Source: Bacillus sp. FJAT-49711 (GTDB taxonomy: Bacteria > Bacillota > Bacilli > Bacillales > Bacillaceae_C). From it: a stretch of 64,000 nt of DNA. Location: assembly GCF_018343715.1 (NCBI RefSeq), contig NZ_JAGYPL010000007.1:80222-144221 (forward strand). The letters run 5' to 3'. The translations under genes and the position numbers were made by a program. This document shows positions 44,681 to 54,564 of the stretch, piece by piece (position 1 is the first letter of the stretch; every line of letters begins with the position of its first letter). The notes beneath the pieces are model-generated. The model was not told the origin of the DNA, searched no databases, and saw only the letters and a list, made by a program, of their open reading frames with translations.

Positions 44681-44875
44681 CCTTACACCTCCCAAGATTC
44701 CAGATGGACATTTATACCGACACAGAAAAACCTCCACATATAGACATGGAGGTTTCATGCGTCAATCATTCAGCCAGATTGATTATATATCGCAATGACC
44801 TCGGTAGGAAATTAAGCTTTTAAAGCACCTACTGTCTACGGTACAAATGTTTTATTATTTTTTTCAACAGATAGT
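44681..44875 (-). ncRNA. L10 leader of rplJL with attenuator hairpin
   Basis: Untranslated leader between the rplJ promoter and start codon. It ends in a strong hairpin, AAACCTCCA (44755-44747) with TGGAGGTTT (44736-44728), followed by TT, about 48 nt before rplJ. The position and the presence of a terminator fit the known Firmicute L10 leader, where L10(L12)4 binding sets readthrough. I did not verify the kink-turn and binding motif. Confidence 0.75.
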
Positions 44876-44904
44876 ATTCTACCAGGTTTTTCGCTGGCAG
44901 TCAA
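44876..44904 (-). promoter_or_regulatory. Promoter of rplJL
   Basis: Minus-strand -35 TTGACT (44904-44899), 17-bp spacer, -10 TAGAAT (44881-44876), directly after the rplA stop codon. Confidence 0.8.
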
Positions 44905-44911
44905 CTATTTT

Positions 44912-45601
44912 TTATACTGAAGAAGGATCAACTTTTACGCCAGGTCCCATTGTTGAAGTAACTGTTACGTTCTTCATGTAAGTTCCTTTTGCAGCAGATG
45001 GCTTCGCTTTTAACAATGTATCGAAAATAGTAGCAAAGTTTTCAACTAGCTTCTCTTGATCGAAAGAAACTTTACCGATTGGAACATGGATAATACCCGC
45101 TCTATCAACACGGTATTCAACTTTACCAGCTTTAATTTCATTGATAGCTTTCGTTACATCAAATGTAACAGTACCTGTTTTCGGGTTTGGCATTAAACCT
45201 TTTGGTCCAAGAGTACGGCCAAGTTTACCAACTTCACCCATCATATCTGGAGTAGCAACGATTACATCGAATTCGAACCAACCTTGGTTGATTTTATTGA
45301 TGTATTCTGAATCTCCAACATAATCAGCACCAGCAGCTTCTGCTTCTTTAAGTTTCTCACCTTTCGCAAATACCAACACGCGTTGCGTTTTACCTGTACC
45401 ATTTGGAAGTACAACTGCACCACGAATTTGTTGATCTGCTTTCTTAGGGTCTACTCCTAAGCGAAATGCCGCTTCAACTGTCGCATCAAATTTCGCATAG
45501 TCCACTTTTTTTACAAGTTCAACTGCCTCATTGATTGAATAAGCTTTTGAACGATCAACTTGCTTTAAAGCTTCTACATATTTCTTACCTTTTTTAGCCA
45601 T
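44912..45601 (-). CDS. rplA: 50S ribosomal protein L1
   Basis: uL1, 229 aa, mobile stalk protein at the E site. [20 protein letters not shown] start, signature around [19 protein letters not shown], end [13 protein letters not shown]. Preceded by AGGAGG. 104 nt after rplK, with a hairpin in between. Confidence 0.98.
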   Translation of the reverse strand: MAKKGKKYVEALKQVDRSKAYSINEAVELVKKVDYAKFDATVEAAFRLGVDPKKADQQIRGAVVLPNGTGKTQRVLVFAKGEKLKEAEAAGADYVGDSEYINKINQGWFEFDVIVATPDMMGEVGKLGRTLGPKGLMPNPKTGTVTFDVTKAINEIKAGKVEYRVDRAGIIHVPIGKVSFDQEKLVENFATIFDTLLKAKPSAAKGTYMKNVTVTSTMGPGVKVDPSSV

Positions 45602-45651
45602 TAATATTTCCTCCTATAATGTGGTTTTAGCGGAATAACCTCCCACGAATA

Positions 45652-45678
45652 GAGGAAGGCCGAAATCCGGCCTCCCTC
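45652..45678 (-). other. Hairpin between rplK and rplA
   Basis: Stem of about 11 bp, GAGGGAGGCCG with CGGCCTTCCTC, 4-nt ATTT loop, no T-run. Probably an RNA stability or processing element; too GC-rich to be chance in this spacer. Confidence 0.55.
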
Positions 45679-45705
45679 CAACAACGACCTTGCTTACAAT
45701 CAAAA

Positions 45706-46131
45706 TCAGTCTTCGATTTTGATACCCATGCTGCGCGCAGTGCCTTCAACCATAAGCATAGCAGCTTCAACGCTGGCTGCGTTTAGGTCCGGCATTTTTG
45801 TTTCCGCGATTTCGCGTACTTTATCGCGTTTTACAGTCGCAACTGACTTTTTATTTGGTTCACCAGAACCAGACTCGATTCCAGCTGCTTTTTTAAGCAA
45901 AACAGCAGCAGGTGGAGTTTTTGTGATGAATGTAAAAGAACGGTCTTCAAATACCGTGATTTCAACTGGAATGATTAGACCAGCTTGATCTGCTGTACGA
46001 GCATTAAACTCCTTACAGAATCCCATGATATTTACACCTGCTTGACCTAGTGCCGGTCCAACTGGCGGAGCCGGATTCGCTTTGCCTGCAGGAATTTGTA
46101 ATTTTACAAGCTTAATTACTTTTTTAGCCAC
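45706..46131 (-). CDS. rplK: 50S ribosomal protein L11
   Basis: uL11, 141 aa from GTG 46131 ([20 protein letters not shown]), preceded by AAGGAGGTG; the frame continues 20 codons upstream without homology. Thiostrepton/RelA-site protein at the stalk base. The N-terminal proline-rich switch is normal. Confidence 0.97.
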   Translation of the reverse strand: MAKKVIKLVKLQIPAGKANPAPPVGPALGQAGVNIMGFCKEFNARTADQAGLIIPVEITVFEDRSFTFITKTPPAAVLLKKAAGIESGSGEPNKKSVATVKRDKVREIAETKMPDLNAASVEAAMLMVEGTARSMGIKIED

Positions 46132-46253
46132 GAGACACACCTCCTTAAGTCCGTGATGTGGTAATTGGGTCTTCACCCTCCCACTCAACATATCAAAATA
46201 TAAGAAATTATTTTCTTAATCAGCTCTCTATTAGAAGCATACTGACCTAAAAG

Positions 46254-46282
46254 ATATTATCACTTTTCACAATAGATTTCAA
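46254..46282 (-). promoter_or_regulatory. Promoter of rplKA
   Basis: Minus-strand -35 TTGAAA (46282-46277), 17-bp spacer, -10 TAATAT (46259-46254), 12 nt after the nusG stop codon. Confidence 0.7.
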
Positions 46283-46293
46283 GTTGTTTCAAA

Positions 46294-46827
46294 TTATAAT
46301 TTGTCAATTTGAGTGAAGTCTAATTCAACAGGCGTTTCCCGCCCAAACATATTAACCATCACTCTAGCTTTTCCTTTTGTTTGGTCCAAATCTTCAATTT
46401 TTCCAGTAAAATTCGCAAACGGCCCTTCTTTCACCGTCACCGTTTCACCAGGTTCAAATTGTACTTCAACACGCTTTTCATCTATTCCCATCCGCTTTAA
46501 AATAAAAGAAATTTCTTCAGGCAATAATGGAGTCGGCTTCGAGCCTGACCCTGATGAACCAACAAACCCCGTTACTCCCGGTGTATTACGCACGACATAC
46601 CATGAATCATCCGTCATGATAATTTCAACTAATACATATCCCGGAAAAACCTTTCTTTTTACAACTTTCTTTTTACCATTCTTAAAATCAGTCTCTTCAT
46701 CTTCAGGGACAATCACCCGAAAAATTTTATCTTGCATGCCCATTGACTCTACGCGTTTTTCAAGATTTGCTTTAACTTTGTTTTCATAGCCGGAATAAGT
46801 ATGGACAACATACCAGTTCTTTTCCAT
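46294..46827 (-). CDS. nusG: Transcription termination/antitermination protein NusG
   Basis: 177 aa. NGN domain (MEKNWYVVHTYSGYENKVKA, FPGYVLVEI, VRNTPGVTGFVG) and C-terminal KOW domain (GETVTVKEGPFANFTGKIED). In Bacillus NusG increases pausing at specific T-rich non-template sequences. It seems to have its own promoter and a terminator-like leader hairpin. Confidence 0.98.
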   Translation of the reverse strand: MEKNWYVVHTYSGYENKVKANLEKRVESMGMQDKIFRVIVPEDEETDFKNGKKKVVKRKVFPGYVLVEIIMTDDSWYVVRNTPGVTGFVGSSGSGSKPTPLLPEEISFILKRMGIDEKRVEVQFEPGETVTVKEGPFANFTGKIEDLDQTKGKARVMVNMFGRETPVELDFTQIDKL

Positions 46828-46885
46828 CTAATAGGACTAAGCGTCCTTCCCTCCCTACTTGCACTTTTTAAAATTTTTAACCAAA

Positions 46886-46910
46886 TGAAAAAACCCGTTG
46901 ACCGGGCTTT
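46886..46910 (-). terminator. Terminator-like hairpin upstream of nusG
   Basis: Minus-strand AAGCCCG (46909-46903) with CGGGTT (46897-46892), 5-nt loop, then TTTT. It lies after secE but also just downstream of the extended -10 promoter at 46935, so it either ends the secE transcript or sits in the nusG leader as an attenuator. Confidence 0.65.
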
Positions 46911-46934
46911 AAATACTCTGTATCTATATTTTTC

Positions 46935-46943
46935 ATTATACCA
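46935..46943 (-). promoter_or_regulatory. Extended -10 promoter of nusG
   Basis: TGGTATAAT on the minus strand (46943-46935), an extended -10 box; the -35 is poor (TGTATA at 18 bp). The predicted transcript starts only about 18 nt before the hairpin at 46910. Confidence 0.55.
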
Positions 46944-46986
46944 TGAGAAAGTGTATATTATACAAGCTTCAAGGTAAAATAAGAAT

Positions 46987-47172
46987 TTATAATCCAAGTA
47001 TAAAACGAATCGATTTTGAGATAATTTGGTCGATCCCTGCAAAAAATAATGCTAGGATTGTAACTGTTACCACGACTGTAATCGTATAGCCTGTAAGTTC
47101 CTTTCGCTTCGGCCAGCTAACTTTTCTCATTTCTGAGCTTACGTGGCGAAAGAATTGGGTTAAGCTTGACAT
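46987..47172 (-). CDS. secE: Preprotein translocase subunit SecE
   Basis: Single-helix SecE of the Gram-positive type, 61 aa: amphipathic EMRKVSWPKRKEL motif followed by one membrane helix (TITVVVTVTILALFFAGID). Clamps the SecY halves. Starts MSSLTQFFRHV with GGAGG upstream. 71 nt after rpmG. Confidence 0.97.
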   Translation of the reverse strand: MSSLTQFFRHVSSEMRKVSWPKRKELTGYTITVVVTVTILALFFAGIDQIISKSIRFILGL

Positions 47173-47243
47173 GATCGTACCTCCAAGTAAATAGCTGCTT
47201 ATAAAGCGTGTTCAAAAGAACACTTCTTATATGTGAGTGTATG

Positions 47244-47390
47244 CTATTTTGTTTCTTTGTGAATCGTATGCGCATTACAGCTTTTGCAAAACTTCTTTAA
47301 CTCAAGACGTGTAGCATCTTCTTTATTCTTATCCGTCATATAATTGCGCGAGCCACATACTGCACAGATTAAAGCAACCTTCTTTTTCAC
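47244..47390 (-). CDS. rpmG: 50S ribosomal protein L33
   Basis: bL33, 48 aa from GTG 47390: [20 protein letters not shown], then [27 protein letters not shown]. CxxC ... CxxC marks the zinc-binding form. No strong Shine-Dalgarno is visible (GGGTG only). Position upstream of secE is the same as in B. subtilis. No gene is seen in the 250 bp between it and sigH. Confidence 0.93.
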   Translation of the reverse strand: MKKKVALICAVCGSRNYMTDKNKEDATRLELKKFCKSCNAHTIHKETK

Positions 47391-47640
47391 TTGCAGCACC
47401 CGCTCTCCCAATTATCTAATAAAAAATATCACGGAAGTTCATTTCTGTCAATACAGTGAAACTTCGATCTGTGGGAGATTTTTATTATCTTGAACTGATT
47501 TTTAAAAGAAATCAGGCTAAATTTGCCGCGTCTTGCGGCTGCTTTCAAGTGGCCACTATCCTGTTGCTGGAGTCAATCGCACTTTACACAGTTGATTTCA
47601 ACCTACACTAAATCTTACTGTCCATTCATGCATTTATATA

Positions 47641-48291
47641 TTACACGCTGAATTCATGCAGTTCTAAATAGCGCTCGAGCTTTCTCTTTACTCTTTGTAA
47701 AGCGTTATCAATTGATTTTACGTGACGATCTAATTCATCCGATATCTCTTGGTATGATCGCCCGTCTAAGTATAGCGCTAACACCTTTCTTTCTAAGTCA
47801 CTAAGCAGCTCCATTACTTTTTCTTCAATATTATTCAATTTTTCTCTATTGATTAGAAGTTCCTCAGGATCAAGGATCTTTGCACCAGAGATCACATCCA
47901 TTAATGTGCGATCTGATTCTTCGTCATAAATGGGCTTGTCCAAAGAAACATAGGAATTAAGTGGGATGTGTTTTTGTCGGGTGGCTGTTTTGATTGCAGT
48001 GATAATTTGTCTCGTAATGCAAAGCTCGGCAAAAGCTTTAAATGATGAAAGCTTATCTTCTTTAAAGTCTCGAATAGCCTTATAAAGACCGATCATGCCT
48101 TCTTGCACGATGTCCTCTTTATCTGCTCCAATTAGAAAATAAGATCGGGCCTTTACTCTAACAAAATTGCGGTATTTTTTTATGAGGTAATCTAGTGCTT
48201 CGCTTTCTCCTTCGTGAATCAGTTCGATCAATTCTTCATCTTCTAACAAATCATATCTGATGTCGTCGTCTATTCTGATATTTGAGATCAC
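47641..48291 (-). CDS. sigH: RNA polymerase sigma-H factor
   Basis: Sigma-H (Spo0H), 216 aa from GTG 48291, just after a GGGTGGGG Shine-Dalgarno; B. subtilis SigH has 218. Region 2 (LITR-like LDYLIKKYRNFVRVKARSY, EDIVQEGMIGLYKAIRDF) and region 4 (LALYLDGRSYQEISDEL) are intact. It drives early sporulation and competence genes, so the organism probably sporulates. Confidence 0.97.
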   Translation of the reverse strand: MISNIRIDDDIRYDLLEDEELIELIHEGESEALDYLIKKYRNFVRVKARSYFLIGADKEDIVQEGMIGLYKAIRDFKEDKLSSFKAFAELCITRQIITAIKTATRQKHIPLNSYVSLDKPIYDEESDRTLMDVISGAKILDPEELLINREKLNNIEEKVMELLSDLERKVLALYLDGRSYQEISDELDRHVKSIDNALQRVKRKLERYLELHEFSV

Positions 48292-48359
48292 CGTATCCCC
48301 ACCCTTGAAAACCGTAGATAAAACTATTATACATGACAAAATTTTCTAGCGTCAACTAG

Positions 48360-48869
48360 TCATTTTTCCCCACGCCGCCATTTTTCGAAAATTGTTGCAA
48401 CTTCATCACTCAATGGAATTTTCGATGCGGGAAATTTTTCTCTCGTTTTTTCAAGCCGCTTTCCGATCTTTCGATCAATGGCTTCTACTTCTATCAATAA
48501 TTCCCGCGCCGAAATTCTAAGAGCCCCTTGTCCAAAAATGGCCCATTGTTCTGTAAAATCTGAAGTGGCAACATGGATTTGCGTTCGAATATTACTTAAT
48601 TCCTTCGCTAATTTTTCAATCCGCTCGTCCGCTGTTTCTTCAGCTTTCGTATAAATGACATCTATTTTATGCTTTCGATACTTTTTTTCGACTCCCTTAA
48701 CCTCATAAGCATCAAAAACTACGATTACTTTATATCCGGTATAGCCTTGATAGTCTGCTAATATTTCAATTAAGCGATCCCTTGCGGCAGCAAGATCTTT
48801 CTTCTTTAGTTCAATCAGTTCGGTCCACGCACCGATGATATTATAGCCATCGACAATAAGGATATCCAT
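48360..48869 (-). CDS. rae1: NYN-domain ribosome-associated endoribonuclease Rae1 (YacP)
   Basis: 169 aa NYN/PIN-like protein. The acidic catalytic residues are seen in ILIVDGYNIIGAW and VVFDAYEVKG. In B. subtilis Rae1 enters the ribosomal A site and cuts translated mRNA. 3 nt after rlmB; the usual yacP-sigH neighbours. Confidence 0.93.
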   Translation of the reverse strand: MDILIVDGYNIIGAWTELIELKKKDLAAARDRLIEILADYQGYTGYKVIVVFDAYEVKGVEKKYRKHKIDVIYTKAEETADERIEKLAKELSNIRTQIHVATSDFTEQWAIFGQGALRISARELLIEVEAIDRKIGKRLEKTREKFPASKIPLSDEVATIFEKWRRGEK

Positions 48870-48872
48870 TTG

Positions 48873-49616
48873 TTAATCCTCGATTGGATTCCGTTTTCGA
48901 TGAACTTCATACATAAGCAAAGCAGCCGCAACTGAAGCATTCAGTGATGTAACATGCCCGGCCATTGGCAAATGGATTAAAAAGTCGCATTTCTCCCTAA
49001 TTAAACGGCCAATTCCTTTGCCTTCACTTCCAATGACAATAGCAAGCGGCAGCGTAGCATCCATTTTCCGATAATCTTGACTTCCTTTAGCGTCCGTTCC
49101 AAATACCCAAATACCGCGTTCCTTTAATTCATCAATCGTTCTGGCAATATTCGTAACACGTGCTACGGGTATATATTCGATCGCTCCTGTAGAAAGCTTA
49201 GCAACCGTAGCGGTCAAACCAACTGCCCGCCGCTTCGGAATAATGATGCCGTGCACACCTGCTGCATCTGCTGTACGTAATATAGAGCCTAGATTATGAG
49301 GGTCTTCTAATTCATCTAAAATAAGAAAAAATGGATCTTCGCCCTTTTTAGAAGCATATGCAAATAAGTCATCCACTTCAGCATATTGGTAGGCGGCTAC
49401 TTGAGCTATAACACCTTGATGATTTTCTTTCGTGTTTTGTTCAAGCTTTTGCTTTGGAACGTATTGAATTAAAACGTTGCGCTCTTTCGCAAGTTTTACA
49501 ATTACTTGCATTTGTCCTTTTTGAGATCCTTCAGCAATCCAGATTTTATTAATATCCCGGTCCGATTTCAACGCTTCAATAACAGGGTTTTTCCCCGCAA
49601 TCCACTCCTGACTCAT
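48873..49616 (-). CDS. rlmB: 23S rRNA (guanosine-2'-O)-methyltransferase RlmB
   Basis: SPOUT methyltransferase of 247 aa. N-terminal L7Ae-like substrate domain ([13 protein letters not shown]) and C-terminal knot with motifs [22 protein letters not shown] and [17 protein letters not shown] overlaps the mrnC stop by 4 nt. Confidence 0.96.
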   Translation of the reverse strand: MSQEWIAGKNPVIEALKSDRDINKIWIAEGSQKGQMQVIVKLAKERNVLIQYVPKQKLEQNTKENHQGVIAQVAAYQYAEVDDLFAYASKKGEDPFFLILDELEDPHNLGSILRTADAAGVHGIIIPKRRAVGLTATVAKLSTGAIEYIPVARVTNIARTIDELKERGIWVFGTDAKGSQDYRKMDATLPLAIVIGSEGKGIGRLIREKCDFLIHLPMAGHVTSLNASVAAALLMYEVHRKRNPIED

Positions 49617-50056
49617 GCTGTTCCCACTCCCCCGGTTTCAATCTTATTAATTGCTTCATCAATAATTTCAGTTAATCGATTATGTTCATTCGCCAAATAT
49701 ACCCAGCCAATCACCGCTTCAAAAGCGGTGCTATGCCGATAAGTGAGGACATCTGTATTTTTAGGGATTGTCCCAGACTTAGCGTTTCTTCCCCGTTTCA
49801 TAACATTCATTTCTTCTTCATTTAAAAAATTTTCTTCAATCATTTTCTTTAATACACCAGATTGTGCTTTAGCCGATACAAAACGGGTCGCCTCCCGGTG
49901 AAGCCGATGTGGTCTTGTTTTACCATTTTGTAAAAGGTAATGTCTGATAAACACATCATAAACGGCATCACCGATATAAGCGAGCGCTAAGCTATTCAAT
50001 TGCTTATAGTCTACTTTTTTATCAGGCAGATTCATGTTGATTAGCCCCGTTTCCAT
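49613..50056 (-). CDS. mrnC: Mini-ribonuclease III (MrnC)
   Basis: 147 aa RNase III domain without a dsRNA-binding domain; matures the 5' and 3' ends of 23S rRNA in Bacillus. Motif [20 protein letters not shown] with the catalytic aspartate, and [23 protein letters not shown] 50056 overlaps cysS by 16 nt; ATG 50035 is an alternative. Confidence 0.95.
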   Translation of the reverse strand: METGLINMNLPDKKVDYKQLNSLALAYIGDAVYDVFIRHYLLQNGKTRPHRLHREATRFVSAKAQSGVLKKMIEENFLNEEEMNVMKRGRNAKSGTIPKNTDVLTYRHSTAFEAVIGWVYLANEHNRLTEIIDEAINKIETGGVGTA

Positions 50057-51438
50057 CTTGTACCTTGTGGTGTGTCCTCAAGAATAATATTCATTTCCTT
50101 TAATTGACCGCGAATTTGATCCGCACGTTGAAAGTTGCGATTTTTTCTCGCTTCCAACCGCTCATTGATTAGTTGATCAATCTCTTCGTCAAGCAACTCA
50201 GCAGCATCCAGTTGTAAACCTAGAACAGAAAATAATTCTTCAAATGTATTCATGAAGGATTCAATCACTTTAACAGACGTATTTTCTTCCATCAAATAAT
50301 AATTAGCTTGTTTCGCGAGCTCGAATAAAATAGAGATTCCATCTGCTGTATTAAAATCATCATCCATTTCTTTTACAAAATCATTTTTCAAGTCCGAAAT
50401 TTTACGCAGCCATTCCTCGTCATTTGTTGTTAAATTTGCACTTACATTTAAACGATGCTTTAAATTTTGGTAAGATGTTTTCAACCTTTCAAGACCAGCT
50501 CCGGCATTTCTTAACAATTCATCTGTAAAATTGATTGGATTACGATAATGAACAGCCAACATAAAGAATCTTAAAACTTGAGCATCTACATGTTTTAAAA
50601 TATCGTTGACAAGAACAAAATTGCCTAGAGATTTCGACATTTTTTCATTATTGATGTTGATATATCCATTATGCATCCAATAACGGGCAAATGTTTTGCC
50701 AGTAAGCGCTTCTGATTGGGCGATTTCATTTTCATGATGCGGAAAAGTTAAATCTTGCCCGCCCGCATGTATATCGATCGTATCCCCCAAGTATTTTCGC
50801 GCCATAGCAGAGCACTCGATATGCCAGCCTGGCCTGCCCTCGCCCCATGGACTATCCCAGGAAATTTCGCCTTCTTTCGCCGCTTTCCATAATGTAAAAT
50901 CCAATGCATCTTCTTTGTTTTCTCCCGCTTGAATTCGGGCGCCAATTTTTAAATCATCTACTGATTGGTGAGAAAGCTTTCCGTACCCATCAAAATGTCT
51001 TGTTCTATAATAAACATCTCCATTTGATTCATAAGCGAAACCTTTTTCAATCAATGTGTCTATGAATTCAATGATGATATCCATATTTTCCGTTACGCGC
51101 GGATGAAGATTCGCCCTCTTGCAGCCTAATGCAGATACATCTTCGAAGAATGCTTCTATAAACCTCTCTGCAACCGTCGGAACATCTGTACCAAGTTCAG
51201 CTGCCGCTTTAATAAGCTTATCGTCAACATCAGTAAAATTAGAAATAAAGTTCACGTCATAACCACGGTATTCCAAGTATCGGCGAACTGTATCAAATAC
51301 GATAGGCGGTCTCGCATTTCCGATATGAATGTAGTTATAGACGGTCGGACCGCACACATACATTTTTACTTTTCCTTCTTCTAGCGGAATAAACTCTTCT
51401 TTTTTTCGAGTAAGCGTATTGTAAATTTTAATGGCCAT
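50041..51438 (-). CDS. cysS: Cysteinyl-tRNA synthetase
   Basis: Class I synthetase, 465 aa from ATG 51438 ([16 protein letters not shown]); 38 further in-frame codons upstream overlap cysE and are not coding. HIGH motif [16 protein letters not shown] with zinc-ligand Cys, second ligands in [10 protein letters not shown] and [17 protein letters not shown] in [12 protein letters not shown]. Overlaps cysE by 11 nt; both are under the cysteine T-box. Confidence 0.98.
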   Translation of the reverse strand: MAIKIYNTLTRKKEEFIPLEEGKVKMYVCGPTVYNYIHIGNARPPIVFDTVRRYLEYRGYDVNFISNFTDVDDKLIKAAAELGTDVPTVAERFIEAFFEDVSALGCKRANLHPRVTENMDIIIEFIDTLIEKGFAYESNGDVYYRTRHFDGYGKLSHQSVDDLKIGARIQAGENKEDALDFTLWKAAKEGEISWDSPWGEGRPGWHIECSAMARKYLGDTIDIHAGGQDLTFPHHENEIAQSEALTGKTFARYWMHNGYININNEKMSKSLGNFVLVNDILKHVDAQVLRFFMLAVHYRNPINFTDELLRNAGAGLERLKTSYQNLKHRLNVSANLTTNDEEWLRKISDLKNDFVKEMDDDFNTADGISILFELAKQANYYLMEENTSVKVIESFMNTFEELFSVLGLQLDAAELLDEEIDQLINERLEARKNRNFQRADQIRGQLKEMNIILEDTPQGTRWKRG

Positions 51439-52093
51439 CGATCGTGGCTCCTTTCGCGTTTTCCTTCTGTAATTGGGAGATTTCTTCTTGCAATCCGGAG
51501 ATCTTTTTTTCCATTTCTGTGCATCTATCCGAAATTGGATCCGGTAAATCACAGTGATCCAAATCTTTTATTCTTACTCCGTCTCGGACAACAATCCTTC
51601 CTGGTATTCCGACAACAGTGGAATTAGGAGGTACATCTTTCAAAACAACGGAACCTGCTCCTACTTTTGAATTTTTCCCGATTGTGATATTTCCTAGCAC
51701 TTTGGCGCCCGTTGCGATGAGGGTATTATCCTCCAAAGTCGGATGCCGCTTCCCTTTTTCTTTTCCGGTTCCGCCTAGAGTCACCCCTTGATAAACTGTT
51801 ACGTTATCACCTATACGGCATGTTTCTCCAATCACGACTCCCATCCCGTGGTCTATGAAGAAGCGGCGCCCGATGATCGCACCGGGGTGAATCTCAATTC
51901 CTGTAAAAAAACGATTAATTTGAGAAATCATTCTTGCAGCAAAATACCATTTATTCTTATATAATGCATGTGCCACTCGATGCGCCCAAATGGCATGCAA
52001 ACCTGAATACGTTAGGATAACCTCTATACTAGTCCTAGCAGCAGGGTCCTGGTCAAATACCGTATCTATATCTTCTTTCATTCGCTTGAACAT
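51428..52093 (-). CDS. cysE: Serine O-acetyltransferase
   Basis: First step of cysteine synthesis, serine + acetyl-CoA to O-acetylserine. 221 aa from ATG 52093 ([17 protein letters not shown]). Left-handed beta-helix hexapeptide repeats with [18 protein letters not shown] and [17 protein letters not shown]. The C-terminal tail carries an extra coiled coil ([18 protein letters not shown]). Between T-box and gene a dispersed repeat has been placed. Confidence 0.97.
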   Translation of the reverse strand: MFKRMKEDIDTVFDQDPAARTSIEVILTYSGLHAIWAHRVAHALYKNKWYFAARMISQINRFFTGIEIHPGAIIGRRFFIDHGMGVVIGETCRIGDNVTVYQGVTLGGTGKEKGKRHPTLEDNTLIATGAKVLGNITIGKNSKVGAGSVVLKDVPPNSTVVGIPGRIVVRDGVRIKDLDHCDLPDPISDRCTEMEKKISGLQEEISQLQKENAKGATIDGH

Positions 52094-52111
52094 AGTTATG
52101 ACCCCCTTTAT

Positions 52112-52268
52112 TAGAAAAGCGAAAGCGCCTTGCTTATCGACGTACAAACTTCAGGGCCTTCGACTGAGATAAAGGAAACACGATGAGCCTGTAAAGGCGA
52201 ATCGATGTTGACTTATCGTAGGGAGAAGGACAAGAAGTTTGCTAGTCGATAGGCGCTGGAGCTAGACA
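52112..52268 (+). repeat. Dispersed intergenic repeat, copy D
   Basis: About 157 bp between the T-box terminator and cysE. Begins TAGAAAAGCGAAAGCGCCTTGC, ends GTCGATAGGCGCTGGAGCTAGACA. The ends pair as AGCGCC-N5-TATCGAC with GTCGATA-GGCGCT. It is transcribed, antisense to itself, whenever the T-box reads through, so its hairpin becomes part of the cysE mRNA leader. Confidence 0.9.
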
Positions 52269-52280
52269 TAAAATATATAT

Positions 52281-52520
52281 AAAAAAACGCCTCTGAAAGA
52301 ATCAGAGACGCTTTTGGCGCGGTTCCACTCTGGTTGGGCACAGCTTATTAAAATACGGCACCCCAGCTCCTCTTGATAACGACAAGATTACCGCCAGCAC
52401 CTACTTAGTTTCCCTGTTCGGATTAGGACTCAGAGGGGCACTTCAAAAAATGAGTAGCTGGTCCCGCTCTCAGCCGGTGGCGGTACTCTCTGATCAGCAT
52501 CATTTTTTTACTTTTCCTCG
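52281..52520 (-). promoter_or_regulatory. Cysteine T-box riboswitch of cysE-cysS
   Basis: tRNA-sensing leader. Stem I carries AGAGAGTACC and GAGAGCGG; the probable specifier codon is TGC (Cys) at 52440-52438, in GAAGTGCCCC. The T-box core is AACCAGAGTGGAACCGCG (52335-52318). The terminator is CGTCTCTGA (52310-52302) with TCAGAGGCG (52296-52288) and a run of seven T. Uncharged tRNA-Cys would favour the antiterminator and expression of cysE and cysS, the same arrangement as in B. subtilis. Confidence 0.93.
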
Positions 52521-52567
52521 TCAACGTTTTGATTATAAACTTAATATATTATATTTTTGTCTAATTG

Positions 52568-54025
52568 TTAACCCTTCAAGCGCTCTAGTCGTCTTTTTAT
52601 TTTTTCTTTGCCTAATAATTCTATCGCGTTTGGAAGTTCCGGTCCATGTGTTTGCCCTGTTACCGCTACGCGAATAGGCATAAATAGCTTTTTACCTTTT
52701 TGTCCTGTTGATTTTTGGACTGCTTTTATTGCTTGTTTTATACCATCTGCCTTAAATGGTGTAAGGGCGTCGACCTCGTCATAAAATGCGCTCAGCACTT
52801 CAGGCACCTGCTCCTCATCCAATACAGCTTTAGCTTCTTCATCATAATCGATTTCATCTATAAAGAACATGCTTGATAATTCTACGATTTCCGCCCCATA
52901 GCTCATTTGTTCCTGATATAGTGCTATTAAGCCTTTTGCCCAATCTTCCTCTTCTTGATTTAACTGCTCACTCACAAGTCCAGCTTTTACTAGGTGAGGT
53001 AATGCGAGAGCAACAACCTCATCTAATTCTAGCTTTTTCATATACTGATTATTCATCCAAGCAAGCTTTTGTTTGTCAAATAATGCAGGAGATTTTGATA
53101 AGCGGCTAGCATCGAAAATCTTAATAAATTCCTCTTTTGAAAAAATTTCTTCTTCGCCTTGTGGAGACCATCCAAGCAATGCAATAAAGTTAAATAAAGC
53201 TTCAGGTAAATAGCCTAGGTCAGCGTATTGCTCAATAAATTGAATAATTGATTCGTCGCGCTTACTTAGCTTTTTACGGCTTTCATTGACTATAAGTGTC
53301 ATATGACCGTATGTTGGAGGTTCCCAATCAAATGCCTCAAAAATCATTAATTGTTTTGGAGTATTTGAAATATGATCATCTCCGCGGAGGACATGACTAA
53401 TCTTCATCAGATGGTCATCGATGGCTACAGCAAAATTATAAGTTGGAATCCCATCTTTTTTAACAATAACAAAGTCTCCAATACCATCAGATTCAAAGGA
53501 AACTTCATCTTTCACCATATCAGTGAAAGCATACACTTTACCAGCAGGTACTTTAAAGCGGATGCTCGGTACGCGTCCTTCCGCTTCTAGTGCAGCTTGT
53601 TCTTCCTTGGAGAGATGAGCACATTTCCCCGAATAGCGCGGCATCTCACTGCGTGCTATTTGCGCTTCACGCTCTTTTTCTAGTTCCTCTTCGGTACAGT
53701 AACATTTATAGGCTAGACCGCGGTCTAAAAGCTCATCGTAGTATTTTTTGTATATAGCAACACGTTCAGATTGCCTATATGGACCATAGCCGCCGTCTTT
53801 ATCTATACTTTCGTCCCAATCAATTCCTAGCCATTTTAAGTACTTAAGCTGACTCTCTTCTCCGCCCTCAATATTTCTCTTCAAATCTGTATCTTCAATT
53901 CTTATAAGGAATGTTCCACCCATATTGCGTGCGAATAAATAATTAAAAAGTGCTGTACGCGCATTTCCGATATGCAAATGACCCGTTGGACTCGGGGCAT
54001 AGCGCACTCTCACGTCATTTGACAT
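52568..54025 (-). CDS. gltX: Glutamyl-tRNA synthetase
   Basis: Class I synthetase, 485 aa from ATG 54025 ([20 protein letters not shown]); eight codons more in frame have no support. HIGH in [17 protein letters not shown]-like KLSKRDESI. Cysteines CYCTEEEL and CAHLSKEE resemble the zinc-site region. Bacillus GltX charges both tRNA-Glu and tRNA-Gln in the transamidation route. Confidence 0.98.
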   Translation of the reverse strand: MSNDVRVRYAPSPTGHLHIGNARTALFNYLFARNMGGTFLIRIEDTDLKRNIEGGEESQLKYLKWLGIDWDESIDKDGGYGPYRQSERVAIYKKYYDELLDRGLAYKCYCTEEELEKEREAQIARSEMPRYSGKCAHLSKEEQAALEAEGRVPSIRFKVPAGKVYAFTDMVKDEVSFESDGIGDFVIVKKDGIPTYNFAVAIDDHLMKISHVLRGDDHISNTPKQLMIFEAFDWEPPTYGHMTLIVNESRKKLSKRDESIIQFIEQYADLGYLPEALFNFIALLGWSPQGEEEIFSKEEFIKIFDASRLSKSPALFDKQKLAWMNNQYMKKLELDEVVALALPHLVKAGLVSEQLNQEEEDWAKGLIALYQEQMSYGAEIVELSSMFFIDEIDYDEEAKAVLDEEQVPEVLSAFYDEVDALTPFKADGIKQAIKAVQKSTGQKGKKLFMPIRVAVTGQTHGPELPNAIELLGKEKIKRRLERLKG

Positions 54026-54073
54026 TTTTTTGCCTCCATTCAAAATCACAGTCTTTTTATTTTACAATAATTT

Positions 54074-54550
54074 TTAACGCTTTTGTATTAATATAACCGC
54101 CTGAGAAGCGATTCCTTCCTCACGGCCCACAAACCCAAGACGCTCTGTTGTAGTCGCTTTGACATTCACTTGAGATATATCTGCCTCTAATAGTTCCGCG
54201 ATTCGCTCCCTCATTTTATCAATATGCGGAGCCATTTTCGGCTTTTGCGCCATGATTGTGCAATCTATATTTACGAGAGAGTACCCACGCTCTTTTACTA
54301 AATGCCACACATGAACCAAAAGCTTAGCAGAATCAGCATCTTTATATTCTGGATCTGTATCAGGGAAATGTCTGCCGATATCCCCTTCTCCAATCGCGCC
54401 AAGACAGGCGTCCGCTACTGTATGTAAAAGCACGTCCGCATCAGAATGCCCAATCAAACCTTTATTGTAAGGGACCTCAATTCCACCAATTATTAATGGA
54501 CGACCTTCTGCAAACTCGTGCACATCAATGCCTTGCCCAACTCTAAACAT
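54074..54550 (-). CDS. ispF: 2-C-methyl-D-erythritol 2,4-cyclodiphosphate synthase
   Basis: MEP-pathway enzyme, 158 aa. Metal ligands in [12 protein letters not shown] (Asp, His) and [28 protein letters not shown] binding loop. Preceded by ispD with a 14-nt gap, making consecutive pathway steps from one mRNA. Confidence 0.98.
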   Translation of the reverse strand: MFRVGQGIDVHEFAEGRPLIIGGIEVPYNKGLIGHSDADVLLHTVADACLGAIGEGDIGRHFPDTDPEYKDADSAKLLVHVWHLVKERGYSLVNIDCTIMAQKPKMAPHIDKMRERIAELLEADISQVNVKATTTERLGFVGREEGIASQAVILIQKR

Positions 54551-54564
54551 TTATGTATTCTCCT

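Noticed and set aside
46313..46789. 158-codon plus-strand frame antisense to nusG
   Set aside because: Low-complexity Ser/Thr-rich translation that mirrors nusG codons.
47391..47640. Possible small gene between rpmG and sigH
   Set aside because: No frame with a start signal or recognisable sequence; treated as spacer.
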